This document shows, in pieces, positions 45,618 through 56,687 of a stretch of DNA of 64,000 bases. Source of the stretch: Amphirosellinia nigrospora (taxonomy: Eukaryota > Ascomycota > Sordariomycetes > Xylariales > Xylariaceae); the NCBI GenBank assembly GCA_004123355.1, contig SCHM01000002.1, positions 1,922,001-1,986,000 on the forward strand, written 5' to 3'. The position numbers were made by a program, and so were the translations under genes. Numbering within the stretch: the first letter of the stretch is position 1; each line of letters starts with the position of its first letter. The notes below the pieces were generated by a model. The model saw only the letters and a list, made by a program, of their open reading frames with translations, did not search any database and was not told where the DNA came from.

Positions 45618-48600
45618 CTAATGAAACAGGGTCGGATCCTTAAGTTCTACTGGGACCTCCCACCCATGTATAGTCGCAGCACGAATATATGCGTCGACGG
45701 CCTCCTGTAGACCATACTGGCCAGAGCCACTCGTTACCTGCTCCAAGCGTGCAGGTTTTGGTTCCATACCACACATCGCCAGACGAACCTGTAGTAAAAC
45801 GCTTTCCATACTGCTTACAGGCGACCAGCCCGTATTTGTGAGTAGTTCCATGCACATAGCACCCCCGGCTGTGACATGGCCTCCTCCTCCGCGGGCGAAA
45901 GGTAGAAATCGAGGCTGGATAACTCGAACGAAGGGTGGGGTTAGAGGAAACCCTCGCAAGAATCGAATTTCGAGTACAATGCTAGTAATAGCAGCCGCTT
46001 TCATGTCTTTGGCAAGTGGGAGGTCTAGATCAAAGGAATGTAGTTCAACGATCAGCTGAAACATATTGTCGATTTTGTCAAAGTCAATATACCATCCCAA
46101 TTCGTGTGGTGGTGTATTGATTTGGACTTCCTGTAGCTTCTTAATCTCTCGTTGTATCGTCTGCTGCGCAGGCTTCGATGCGTAGGACGGAAACGCAAAC
46201 CGCGGTAACTTAGAAAAGTCTAAATATCCCGGGCAAAAATCTGTTAGTGTCGAAGGCGAGGGGCCGTCCATGTTGGGTGTAAAACCCATATGATTCTTAT
46301 CGCCAAGAAATTCGAGATCGTCTGCATCCTCGTCGTCTGTCTCATTTCCAATATACCCATCTGATACCGAAAAGCGAGAGGAGTAATGTTGCTGAACTGT
46401 AGGGATGGCGATCTTTGGGACGAATACTACAATACTCTTGTCAGCTAAAATATTTGATTTTTAGAAGATAAGTTGTCTAAAACTAGCGACTAGAGACCCT
46501 GGAACGGTGCATAGGTTTGAAGCTTACCTAATTCATTGGACGGTCCTGTTATTGCGTACTTCGGATCTTGCTTGAATTCCTGTTCCGTAACGTGCGAAGT
46601 TCGTACAGGTTCAGCCGGGGCAACACTTAAGTCCCTAGGACGAACAAACAAATACCGGCACTGAATCCAGTGCAAAACGTCAACAACGTAGCAGCTAACG
46701 TGGTGCTTGAATTTGTGAGGTTGATTCACAAGTTCGTTAAGACTGATGGCCTGTGTAATCTGCAATAAAGACTGTGGCCAGATAAGGGTCTATACAAACG
46801 TTAGTTTCTTCGTTTCTAGAGAATCTGATTGCCGTTGGGGCAACAAACCCGTGCTGCATTCAAATTACTGTAGCCCAAACTATATTCGAACGACCGACTA
46901 AAATAAACACCGTTACCGAAAGCTCGGCCATTAGATACGACTTTAAAGTTAAGTCCCTCTCGAATGATTGAATGCCAATTGCTTACGGCACTTCCACTAC
47001 GATGAAAAAAGTCAGTAATGGCCATGTAAAGAAGTGAAGGTATAAGGATACAACGTTAAAATCGTGAAGCGTTGTACAAATCGTCGTTAAATGATGTTAG
47101 AATTATAGGAAATAGAACTTTAGATGAACTTACTGCCACGCTAGTATTGTGCGATGTGACTCGTTTACCTCCTGTAAAGCGTCAAGAAAGAGGGCTTCCT
47201 TCTCGGGGAACCTTGCGCAAATCTGAACTGAATCCAACCAGTAAGTCCTGATAGCTTCTCTTGAGATCTATCTAGCCTTCTGTCTCCTGTGTCGCGTGAG
47301 TTTCCTTTCTTATTTGGGGGCATCAAGCTGAACAATGAAAGAACGGTTCGACGCGATAATCCACCTTAACAATTTCATTGATGCAGGCGGGATCCTGTTC
47401 CAAGTTACCAGTTGTCGAGATTTGTCGGCCATCAGATAAACGCGCATTTCTCTCACTGTCGGCAATGCAGATAACAGCAGATTCATTGAAAATGCCTTAT
47501 CTTCGTCGTTCTCGAAATCGTCCAGCGACCAATTACAAAACACCAGCTGCCCTTTGATCTTACCAGTATTTTCCCAATCATAGGCTCTCACTTTCTCATG
47601 CCCTGTTAATTCCATAGGCACAGGGTGACGAGACGCAATATGGAGCTGTAAATCTTCTTCAAACTTATCCTCAATACGTGCATAGTGGAAGACATTCAGC
47701 TCCTGCCCAGTATAAATGACAACCCACTGGCCCACCTCCGGGCTCGTAGCTTGCAATCGGTTCACCATTCTAGCCGAACGGTGAGGCCAGGATACTTCGA
47801 CCTCTATCGGTGTCACAAGGGTTCCGTAACCGCCAATAGTGATATCCGCGGGTCCATTGTTGGTTCCGGATGAGAGTCTTCGAACACAGGGCACTTGCAG
47901 ATTTAACCCCGAAGGGAATTCTCGCAGAGCTACTTGATGATTACCGGTGTATTGTAAGCTGGCGTAGCAAAAACTGATCAGCAGGTCAACAACATATTCC
48001 TGATTAATAATTTCCTGGTCAATGCTTGGTCCAAGGCCCAGACTCATGTATTGGTATAGGCAAAGTGGGTTGCCACAGACATATGGTTTAAGTGCCTCGA
48101 AAGTCTCATCGATTCTGTCATGACAAATCATGCAATAGTCGGTGCACTTAACTAAGTAGCGCAAGGCAAATTGCATTGAAATAAGCGGCAACGAGATTGG
48201 ATCATTGCTCAATAAATGGTCATCCAGCAATATTGCAGGGAGGTTTTCATTGGCGACACCTGTTCCGCCGGGAGTCGAGGTTAGCGTTTTAATTGAGCCA
48301 GTATTATTCGAGGCAGTGATCATTAACTGCAAATGGAGTTTCCTTGCGTCGTCCCAAGAAACATCTGCGACTGTAACTCAAAATTAGCGCCCAATGACAC
48401 AGATAATTTGCCAAACGTTATAAGGAATAATATTTCCTGCCATACAGCCCTTAAGAGGGAGAAGGAAATGCCGTTCGAGAATACTTACTTTTCCTGATTT
48501 TCATCATAGAAAGGAACCCTGTGTCGAAAAGTAGATCGATAGAATCCCCAACACCGAAAGTCAAAAGACTGCTTCTACCCACAGGCGAATTCTCCCCGAT

Positions 48601-49756
48601 TGCAGATACCGGTACGGCTTGTTTGAAATGGAGTTTCGAATGAACTGGCGAAAAGGCTGAAATTGCTTCTGTCGCTGTAGGTCGGTATTTTGAGCATTTT
48701 CGGAGCCTGAAGGCCAGTGGCGTCTGTCCAGCCGGCCTTGCAATGGCGTCTTCAAACGGCACATACCCACCATCGTACTTAATAAGAAGAACAAGATAAT
48801 CAGAGGGCTTCAAATTCCAGGACGCGTGAGTTTCTTCTGAAAGACCAAGTTTTCTGACCTTGATAGACATCGTCAAAATGTGGTACGGCGACACATTATC
48901 GACACCACAGATCTTGCCCACTTTGAACCCTGCATTCCGGACAGTTATGAAGTCCTGGCGAATCCTCTCAAGGACAGCGTCGGGGATTCTTCCTTTAGTG
49001 GTATGTTGAGTACCATCCATGATACCAAAGTCATCGTCATCATCATCGTTATAGTCGATTGAATCATCTAAGTCGCTATCATCTGATACTTCCATGGAAT
49101 CTGCATCCGTTAAGACGGGGTCGGTATTTCCATCGTCTTGCTCTCCGCTTGTTGAATCCAAGCTACTGCAAAGTCGACGACTGAGGGTTTTGAGCAAATC
49201 TATTATAGGCAGGCCCTTGGTCGACGTCATCGCATCGTCAAGGGTCTTGCCTATCTTAGGTGGGACTTCATCGTTCGTGTAGACAAGATAGTAGTTATCT
49301 CTAGGATATGATGCTGTTTCTAAGGATAGTATTAATAAAACCCTCTGTTCTCCAGGCTATGTGCATACAGCGCGTTGTGCTAGCCTCGGAGAAGACCATC
49401 CAGAGCTCAAGATCAATAACACGAAATAAAACTCACCTTGTGGCATCACGCGGATCTCTATCTCCTCGCTGGGGATTTGAGGATGTGCGAAGGTGAAGAC
49501 AAACTCATCTACGTATAAAATATTAGCCATCACGCCTCGAATACCAAAGAGGACGACAGGCCACGAGAGGTAGGGGTGACGATGAACCGGTCGAATAACC
49601 CTCTCCACTGCGGCCAGAATGCGAACCATATTTGATGGAATAGATCCTCTTACCTTCAACGTCACCTTTCCCGATTCTCGGAATGAATGGGATTGTTTCC
49701 TGACTAGCAGCCTGCAAGTCGGCCTGCAAGCGATTGCGTGCCGAGTTAGGAGCCAT
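45618..49756 (-). CDS. PARP catalytic domain fused to UBE2Q-like ubiquitin-conjugating enzyme
   Basis: ATG at 49756 (MAPNSARNRLQADLQ). The N-terminal part (GKGDVE joined by an intron to DEFVFTFAHPQIPSEEIEI) leads to an acidic linker and a long middle region with Cys pairs (CTDYCMICHDR, ALKPYVCGNPLC). The PARP domain follows: an intron (46997-47133) splits the His codon of the HGS motif, then SNWHSIIREGL, GRAFGNGVYFS and LQITQAISLNEL. The E2 domain (45618-46289) has SIVLEIRFLRGFPLTPPFVR and GGAMCMELLTNTGWSP with the active-site Cys; there is no HPN, as in UBE2Q. It should attach ADP-ribose and ubiquitin. Frame breaks: one missing base near 47195 and one extra (or two missing) near 47328, both in G runs on the plus strand. 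Introns sit near 49675-49515, 49435-49285 and 48490-48390. It is about 1,150 residues long. Confidence 0.85.
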
Positions 49757-51677
49757 CTTATGATCACAAGACAACACAATTAGCCTGCATTTGTGAATAT
49801 CGATAGCTGAGCTGGTATCGTGTTTGTGTCTTGGGCTCTGCTGCACAAGTTGAGGGACTGCAAAGAAATGTTAGTGAAATGTTTTGTCATGTCTGCAAAT
49901 GCCCATGTGCAGGCAGCCAACACCTGTCAACAACTAAACAAGTAACCAATCATTTGATGGTTATAATTGTAGAAGTCCCCTTGGTAGTCCTAGCCCAAAG
50001 ACATATCGAGATCCATCTGGACAGGTTACGCGCGGAGATGGTAGTGATTTTGGCGAGTCCGAGAGGAAAACACGAATATGATTTTTATCTTACCTCAGAA
50101 AGGGAAACAGCCAGAATGATGATATCTAGTTTTGTGAAGAAAAATTCGGGTTCGTAAGGGGGTTTATGGCACAAACTGTAATGGTGGTAAGTAGTTGCGT
50201 TTGGCAAAGCAAACATAGAAGTCCAAAGACTTAGAAAATGCACTCCCACAGGGAAGAAATTGAAACATACAACAACGTTTAGCGCCAGAAGGATGGTTTT
50301 CTTGTGTACCTAGGTAGGTATATGTAAGACGAGCAGTCTGGGTTGTGTGGTTGGCGGATAATGTAGCCAATGATGATAAGGAGGTGGTTAAGGCTGGTGG
50401 TTGCCTTGAGCTACTTAAGGGCGTACCTAGATATTGAGCAGTTTTAGTGATTATACCTAAGGCCACAGAAGGCTGGAACAATACATAGCAAAAAAAGATG
50501 ATATATTACCTCAAGGCCGGGCGATTAGGATAGTAAATAGTCGGCTACCCCAAGAAGACCAGGACCAGAATTGGCGCCTGCAGTTTCGGGAATGATGCTG
50601 TAACACCAACTCGGTAGATAGGATCAACTGCAAACACATTCCACACATAGGTGGACTCATCAAGCTGTTCTCTGAACAGAAGTAATTCATATGGGGAAGA
50701 GTAGGCGTGAAGAAAAAAAAGGCCAACACCACCAATACTTTAGATGCGCCAAGGCTGATGGGAAGGACAAAAGCAGGGAAACAGATCTCCTCAGCAACCG
50801 ATGTAAGATGAATCTGAATGCGTCTGAGGCCGTTAGTGCGAAAAGGTATCTATAAACTAGATGTAGGCAAGAAGAAGAAGAAGAAGAAAAAGCGTATGTG
50901 AGGCTAGAAGGCACCAACGTGTGAAAACCTACCTACGAAAACCCTGAAATTTTGCATGCCATCACATGAATTAATGTAAGGTATGTAGCTCCAAGGTACT
51001 AAGTAGCTACATCTCCCTTTGCATCTTCAAATGGAGATGTAAACAAAGAGTGAGAGGTAGATGGACAATGCGAGTTAACATGGTGATGAATTTGATACGT
51101 GACATAATAGCCTTGCAGCCCCTTCGCTTCAAAGGGAGAAAATGATTTCTATGCGACGCAATATAGAATAAACGCCTCACAGTAGATAGCTGCATCATGT
51201 ACCTCCCTACCTTAAGCAAGTAGAGCTACATTCTATTTCTTCAGCAAGTGATCAGCCTGCACACTGTAGTGTCTGCCTACCTACAGTAGGTAGGTGTGTA
51301 GGTGTGTAGGCACTCAGCTGCCTCGAAGTAGGGCACAGCAAACACATGTGCCACAACGGCGCTGCTAACCATTCCATCTATTCTTGAAGTACATAGGTAT
51401 ATAACACACAATTTAGCTCTTGGAATTTGTGTTTCTTCATACTTAGGTAAGCTCATATATATAAGTAACTACCCTATGTTTTAGCGACTTTGGAAGATTA
51501 GACTGCCTAAGTAGGTACGTAGTTAGGTGTAGTATTTAGTAGTACTGGGAAGGTACCCATAGTTAGCCGCTGACTGGGGTGGGGGCTGGAGCTCGCTAGG
51601 GTGCTCTGAATGCCTTCTGATACTTACTTCTCTTCTCGCCTCGCCTCGCCTTGCCTTGCCTCACACAAATCCCAGCC
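49757..51677. other. 1.9-kb divergent intergenic region
   Basis: It separates the PARP-E2 gene (leftward) from COG7 (rightward). It contains several TAGGTAGGT motifs (50305, 51278-51306) and AG/GAA-rich tracts (50873-50891). No gene or RNA seen. Confidence 0.5.
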
Positions 51678-52853
51678 ATGTCCGCCCGTAGGCGCCAGAA
51701 CAGCTCGGCGAGCTTGGCCTCGCGCACCCTGCCACACCACACGCGGCAGAAGTCGAAGGCCCCTCTCGAGCCGAAATCCGCCCACGTCTCCGACCCTTTC
51801 CTCCAGAGCTTCCTGAATCCCACCTTCAGCCCCGCCGACTACCTCAACTCTACGCTACCCTCCCTCCAGACCTCGCCCCGGAACAATGACCCCTCGCTGG
51901 TACCCCTTGCCGAGCTCTCGGCTCAGGCGCAAACCCAGCTCTCGCAGCTCAACGCCCACACCACGCGCCTCACCAACACCTTGACACAACTGACAGACGA
52001 AATCCTACGCAGCGGCAGCAGGCTCGCATACGAGGTCGAGCTGTTACGTGGCGAGGCCCTGAGTCTCTCCGAGGCCCTAACCGACACCCTACACGACGAC
52101 GTCGTGAAGTTTGTCCCAGGCGGGCTTCAAGAGCAAGCTGTCGAGACAAAGGGGGCCGAAACTATTTCTTCGCAATCTACCTCGAGTCAAAGGCGCATAT
52201 CAAGCGCTACCACTATACCGCCAGCGACTTCTATTACAGAAGCAGCAACAGCACCGGGCGCGATGGACAGCGCGACAAGGGATACCACAGACCCGGCTTT
52301 CATCAGCCAGCTGCAAACGTTGACGCTCGTGCGCTCACGGCTCGACACCGTGGTCAAGACATTCGGCGACGCCATGGAATTCGTGTTCCCGCCCTCCGAG
52401 CTCTCCGTCAGCTCCTCGTTCCTCTCCGTCTCGGCGCCGGAGCCGGGGTCCCAGGACCGCAGTACTGAAGAGAAGGGGCAGAAGGTGCTGAAGCAGTTCC
52501 GGGAGGAGATATCTGGCATCCTGAATAACGCGGGCTCCGACCCCGTCGAGGGCATCGGAAAGGCGGCGCGGCGGATAGAGGAGCTGAAGGAGCTCACGAC
52601 TGTCTGGGACGGCACGGCCGAGGAGAAAGGCCGCACCAAGTTCATCGATAGCCTGGCCAAGATGGTCGAAGACCGGCATAAGGACCTCATGCGCGAGATG
52701 GAGCAGGCTGGCCGTCGCGACGGGAGGACGGACGGAGAGTCCGGGCATAAGAGATCTGCTCATGGTAGCTTGGATGCCGCCGCCAGCGAGAGTAGGGGAC
52801 TGTCTGGCTATGGCATCATGAGCCAGCTGCAGAGGTTGCGTACTGGATTATAA
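51678..52853 (+). CDS. COG7: COG complex subunit 7 (fungal COG7-like)
   Basis: ATG at 51678 in context CCAGCCATGTCC; the in-frame TTG/CTG starts upstream are ignored. One uninterrupted frame of 391 residues runs to 52853, with no intron or frame break. Near the N-terminus is DPFLQSFLNPTFSPADYLNS, followed by LAELSAQAQTQLSQLNAHTT and LTDEILRSGSRLAYEVEL, a helical pattern shared with ascomycete COG7 proteins. A second helical region spans QLQTLTLVRSRLDTVVKTFG. The protein should belong to the conserved oligomeric Golgi tethering complex, which controls retrograde vesicle traffic within the Golgi. The fungal form is shorter than animal COG7. Identification rests on the N-terminal pattern, hence moderate confidence. 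It is tail-to-tail with the GH72 gene. Confidence 0.72.
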   Translation: MSARRRQNSSASLASRTLPHHTRQKSKAPLEPKSAHVSDPFLQSFLNPTFSPADYLNSTLPSLQTSPRNNDPSLVPLAELSAQAQTQLSQLNAHTTRLTNTLTQLTDEILRSGSRLAYEVELLRGEALSLSEALTDTLHDDVVKFVPGGLQEQAVETKGAETISSQSTSSQRRISSATTIPPATSITEAATAPGAMDSATRDTTDPAFISQLQTLTLVRSRLDTVVKTFGDAMEFVFPPSELSVSSSFLSVSAPEPGSQDRSTEEKGQKVLKQFREEISGILNNAGSDPVEGIGKAARRIEELKELTTVWDGTAEEKGRTKFIDSLAKMVEDRHKDLMREMEQAGRRDGRTDGESGHKRSAHGSLDAAASESRGLSGYGIMSQLQRLRTGL

Positions 52854-53323
52854 TCAGTTCAAGATCACACACCAGTATTCGACAATAATATTGAAAGGCT
52901 CATCGTCGATCTCCATGTTTACGATCTACTTAGTACACAACAATGATGGACTACAGACGAATGTGCTGGCCGGGACGGGTAAGTCCATTGTGCTTATCTG
53001 CTCCCTACACCCTACAATAGAGCCTGCAAGAACGGGCACGAAGAGTACGGAAGAAACTGGGGTACATATATCAATAATCAACATCATGTACACTGTCGTT
53101 GGTTATTTCTCTCAAGAGTTTGTATATGGGCCCAGCGGAACTTCCTACTTGCCGACAATGCAAGACCAAAAAAACGCCGTGACAATGCTTTGAAGTCCGA
53201 ACGGAACCGAATGGTATCAAACTGAAAACACACCACCACCTACCCCTTTACAATACTCGGCCTTCCCGCAGCCAATTAACCAGAATACATCATCTGTATA
53301 TTCATGCCGTCATTTCAAAGTGT
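52854..53323. other. Convergent 3' intergenic region of COG7 and GH72
   Basis: 470 bp shared by two 3' ends. The plus-strand frame at 52891-53193 starts at a non-ATG codon and has no family likeness. Confidence 0.5.
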
Positions 53324-55059
53324 TTAAAACCAGAATGTAAACATCATCATAACTCCCACCAATCCAGCAGCCATGCCAGCCGCCTCCTGAGAACCGGAAA
53401 CCGCGTTCTTCGTCTCAGAAGGGCTAGGCGCCGCGCTTGTCTCGACCGCACCGGCATCAGAAGCACTTGCAGCAGTAGTGTAAGTGCCAGCGCCAAGTGT
53501 GGCCCCCAGCGTAGGTACCGCCACATTTCCATTCACGAGCCAGCCGTCAGGGGTCGAAGTCGGGCAAGCACGAGTCGAAACAGTCTTAGGGTTGTAATCG
53601 GACTTGGCAACGCCTGTCGGTGTGATTTTGGCCCACTGTTTGCTTAGGTTGTCATAATCTGGGGACACCGGTGTTGGCGTGCCCGCGCGAGTGAAACCAT
53701 CAACGATGTTCTTCCCAACTACCGTCGGGTCGACCTTCGGTCCGTAGGATATAAGTCCGTAATGATTTTGCTCCTCAATCCACTCATACTGCAATACCTG
53801 GAGTCAGCTAAAGTGTTCAACATGCAAAAAGTGGCTAAGACATTGATCCAGCTTAAAAGAGGCTGTTATGCTCTTCAGAGCGGTCAAATAAAGAGGGCGG
53901 CAAAGGAGGGGCGTCTACGTACGATGATGCTACCGCTCCAATACTTGCTCATTTCCGGCCCAAAAATTGAGGCCTGGTCCTCAAATAGACGGGGACCAGG
54001 TGTGTTGCATCCTGTTTCGCTGAAGAAAATTGGAACAGGAAAGTCGATGGCCTCTTCCTGGAGATTGGCGTAACCAGAAGTATTGTAGGTAGCGGGATCA
54101 CACCATTGGTAAGAGTTGATACCGTCTACACAATTCAGAGGTTAGCAAATGCCAATGTGAGCATGGTGATAACTTTGAGAACATGGGCATCCTTCAAAAA
54201 TTATAGCCCAGACAGCATAATGGGGCAAGAAAAGCCTTTGAAAGCACATACAGAAGTCGATATTCTCTGAGACGTTACCGCCACAAGTCAAATAGTCTTG
54301 TAGATATGGTCGGAGCTCGGCAATGTCAGTAGCAGAGTAGCCCACGGGAATCTTGCGGTAACCCTTGGCGTTCCTATACGCCTTGAGGTCTCGGCTCGCA
54401 GATTTGATAAACGGGGCGGCGATCGATTGGTTGTTAATCGCAATGATCTCGTTACCCACGAACAAGCCAAGCAGGTTATCGTAGCCATGGAATGCATCCA
54501 TGACCTTCGAGTAAGCATCAAATTGGGATTGGTTCCAGTATGGGTCATTCTACGAATAGTCGTCAGCTATCATGCCCCTTGCGCACGATATCAAAACATC
54601 AAACGAAGAACTAACCGGAAGGATGTACGTATCGAAAGTATCCATGTCGATCATAGCGTAGATACCAGCCTTAGCGAAAACGTCCATACATCCATCATGA
54701 TCTGCTTCGGGTCCACATGATAGACGCGAATGGTATTGACGCCCAGCTTCTCCATTAGAGAAGCATCTCGCGCGCATTGATCCGTGTCGACCAACGGATC
54801 CTCTAAAGTGGTCTCATGTCAGAATCGAATAATCCTACGCGACCTGGGCGCATCTTGGTAACTAACCTGGAACCAGCTGGTATCCCACGCCTGTAAAAGA
54901 GTCAGCAATTGTAGATTGAAGTATGTATCAGCCATTCATACCCCGGATGAAGAATTGGCTGCCTTCACTGGTGAAGAACTTGTTGCCGAGAGCTTCAATA
55001 GTCGGGATCGCATAGGTAGTTGCGGCACCGCAGAGCGCGGCAAGAAACGAGGGGCGCAT
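53324..55059 (-). CDS. GH72 1,3-beta-glucanosyltransferase (Gel/Gas family), GPI-anchored
   Basis: ATG at 55059 with a signal peptide ([17 protein letters not shown], then [14 protein letters not shown]). It matches the GH72 order: [50 protein letters not shown] with the acid/base Glu, DYLTCGGN, then FSETGC with the nucleophile Glu, and [15 protein letters not shown]. The tail is Ser/Ala-rich, ending in a hydrophobic stretch ([15 protein letters not shown]) that fits a GPI signal. No X8/CBM43 Cys-box is seen, so it is the short form. It would elongate and crosslink cell-wall beta-1,3-glucan at the cell surface. Introns are near 54944-54883, 54860-54805, 54615-54550, 54250-54130 and 53920-53800. 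One missing base at GGG 54709-54711 breaks the frame within the HVDP segment. Confidence 0.9.
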
Positions 55060-56687
55060 CTTGAAGGCGTAAACGAATGAATGCAGTAGGTTGTTTTCGA
55101 AACCAACACAGAGTTGCGGCGCCTTGTTCTGCCTGACTGAAGTTCAGGTGTAACTTCTGGGGTTAAAACAGAAGGCTTGTGTTGGGCAAAATCGAGAGAA
55201 AGTTGTTGAGCCCCGGTTTTGGACAAAATGCAAGTGATTGTTTCCGGATGTTTCTAACGAGAGGAACGCCGAGACCAGCAAAAGGGTATCGCCAGCAACG
55301 AGAGCAACCTAGCTAATCCTCGAAAATAAATAAGCACACAATGCCTAACACATCGGCGACGCGAGCCAGAAAGCAACCAACGGAACTGCGTTTGCCCTGC
55401 GTAATGCTGTTTGACAAGATGCGGCTCTTTACCGATGCTGACGGGAGACGACCAAAAGCACAACCAAAGATGGAAGAAAGAGACAACCGACGCCGGACGG
55501 ATGTCAAGAATTAATTAACCTAACCACATCGTAGGAAGAGAAAATAAAGCTTGCCCATATGCTTGTTTCGACTTCCCCAGGCAATTTCGCGACTGCCATG
55601 GATGACTTGCTCCACCGACGAGATCGATCGGCCCAACACGCTGTGATAGGCGGGCGGGCGAATAGCTCCGGTCCAACCTGCTTAGAAGAGCGAAGCCTGC
55701 CAAGATTTCGGACAGGGAGACGAGTTCTTTTCACCCAACCGCTTCCCTTTTTCGGATTGTTAGCCCAAAGAAAGAATGATGCCCATGGAACAGTGGGGTT
55801 AGCGCGTCATTACAGAAACGCAGGAACACCGAACGCTACGCCGAGAACGGGTGCGACCTCAGAATCTTGGCATGTCTCTGGTTGGCGCTACTTCCCTAGC
55901 TGCCGGGCTCAACGTGCGCTGGTCATTCGCCAGGTGATTCGCTACCAAGGTTGATCTCAGTTGTCCAGACTCGCCTAAGTAATTTTGACAGCACTGTGAC
56001 GTGATGGGCAGTTTCTTAGGCCTGTCTTAGGTTGTAACATGTTGAGACTAATTCAAGATTGTCAGGATCTACAATGGGGTGACCATTCACATCCTTCCAC
56101 CATTGTTGTATACCATTTTATCAAAACTTTTTGTTACACGTCCACTTTGATAGATACCTAAGTGAGTTCAGTGGCGCGTGCTTAACAAGCTGGCAGATAA
56201 TCTACATACTTCGAGTCCTGTCTCGCTATGTTACATTGTGGTCTCTAGACTATCGAACTTGATTTCTTCTACATGAGCGTAGTGTGAAATCGTGAAGACT
56301 AGTATCTGACCAGTAAGTATGGCTCTCCAGTGGAAATGCTATTGTCTAATCAAAGAGAACACGTGGGTTGGTGAGACAAAGATATTGCCTTCATTTACCT
56401 GTAACGACAAAACATGGCAGCGTGAATGAAGAAGAGTGCGATCTTAGGTACCCACAGGAGGCTAGATTAGGTACATGTGCCTTACTATGTACAGTAGGTA
56501 CCCTGTAGCGCCACTGCTTTCCGCCACAGGTGCATCGTACTAAGCCACAAATACAGAGCAGGGACTTCCAACCAATTAAATTCTGTTTTCTTCAACAACC
56601 AATCTTTTCTCAGATATCTGCGAGAGCTTTCGCAGGGCAAACAACACCTATTTCAGAAGGCTTGGGAAGTAGTCACCTGTCTTTACC
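55060..56687. promoter_or_regulatory. 1.6-kb divergent promoter region, GH72 and SOF1
   Basis: The GH72 gene starts leftward at 55059 and SOF1 rightward at 56688. Open frames inside (55254-55954) overlap on both strands and show no family likeness. No RNA gene seen. Confidence 0.5.

Noticed and set aside
50511-50917. Minus-strand ORFs with hydrophobic and Ser-rich stretches upstream of COG7
   Set aside because: No conserved pattern; the Ser and Lys runs come from GAA repeats.
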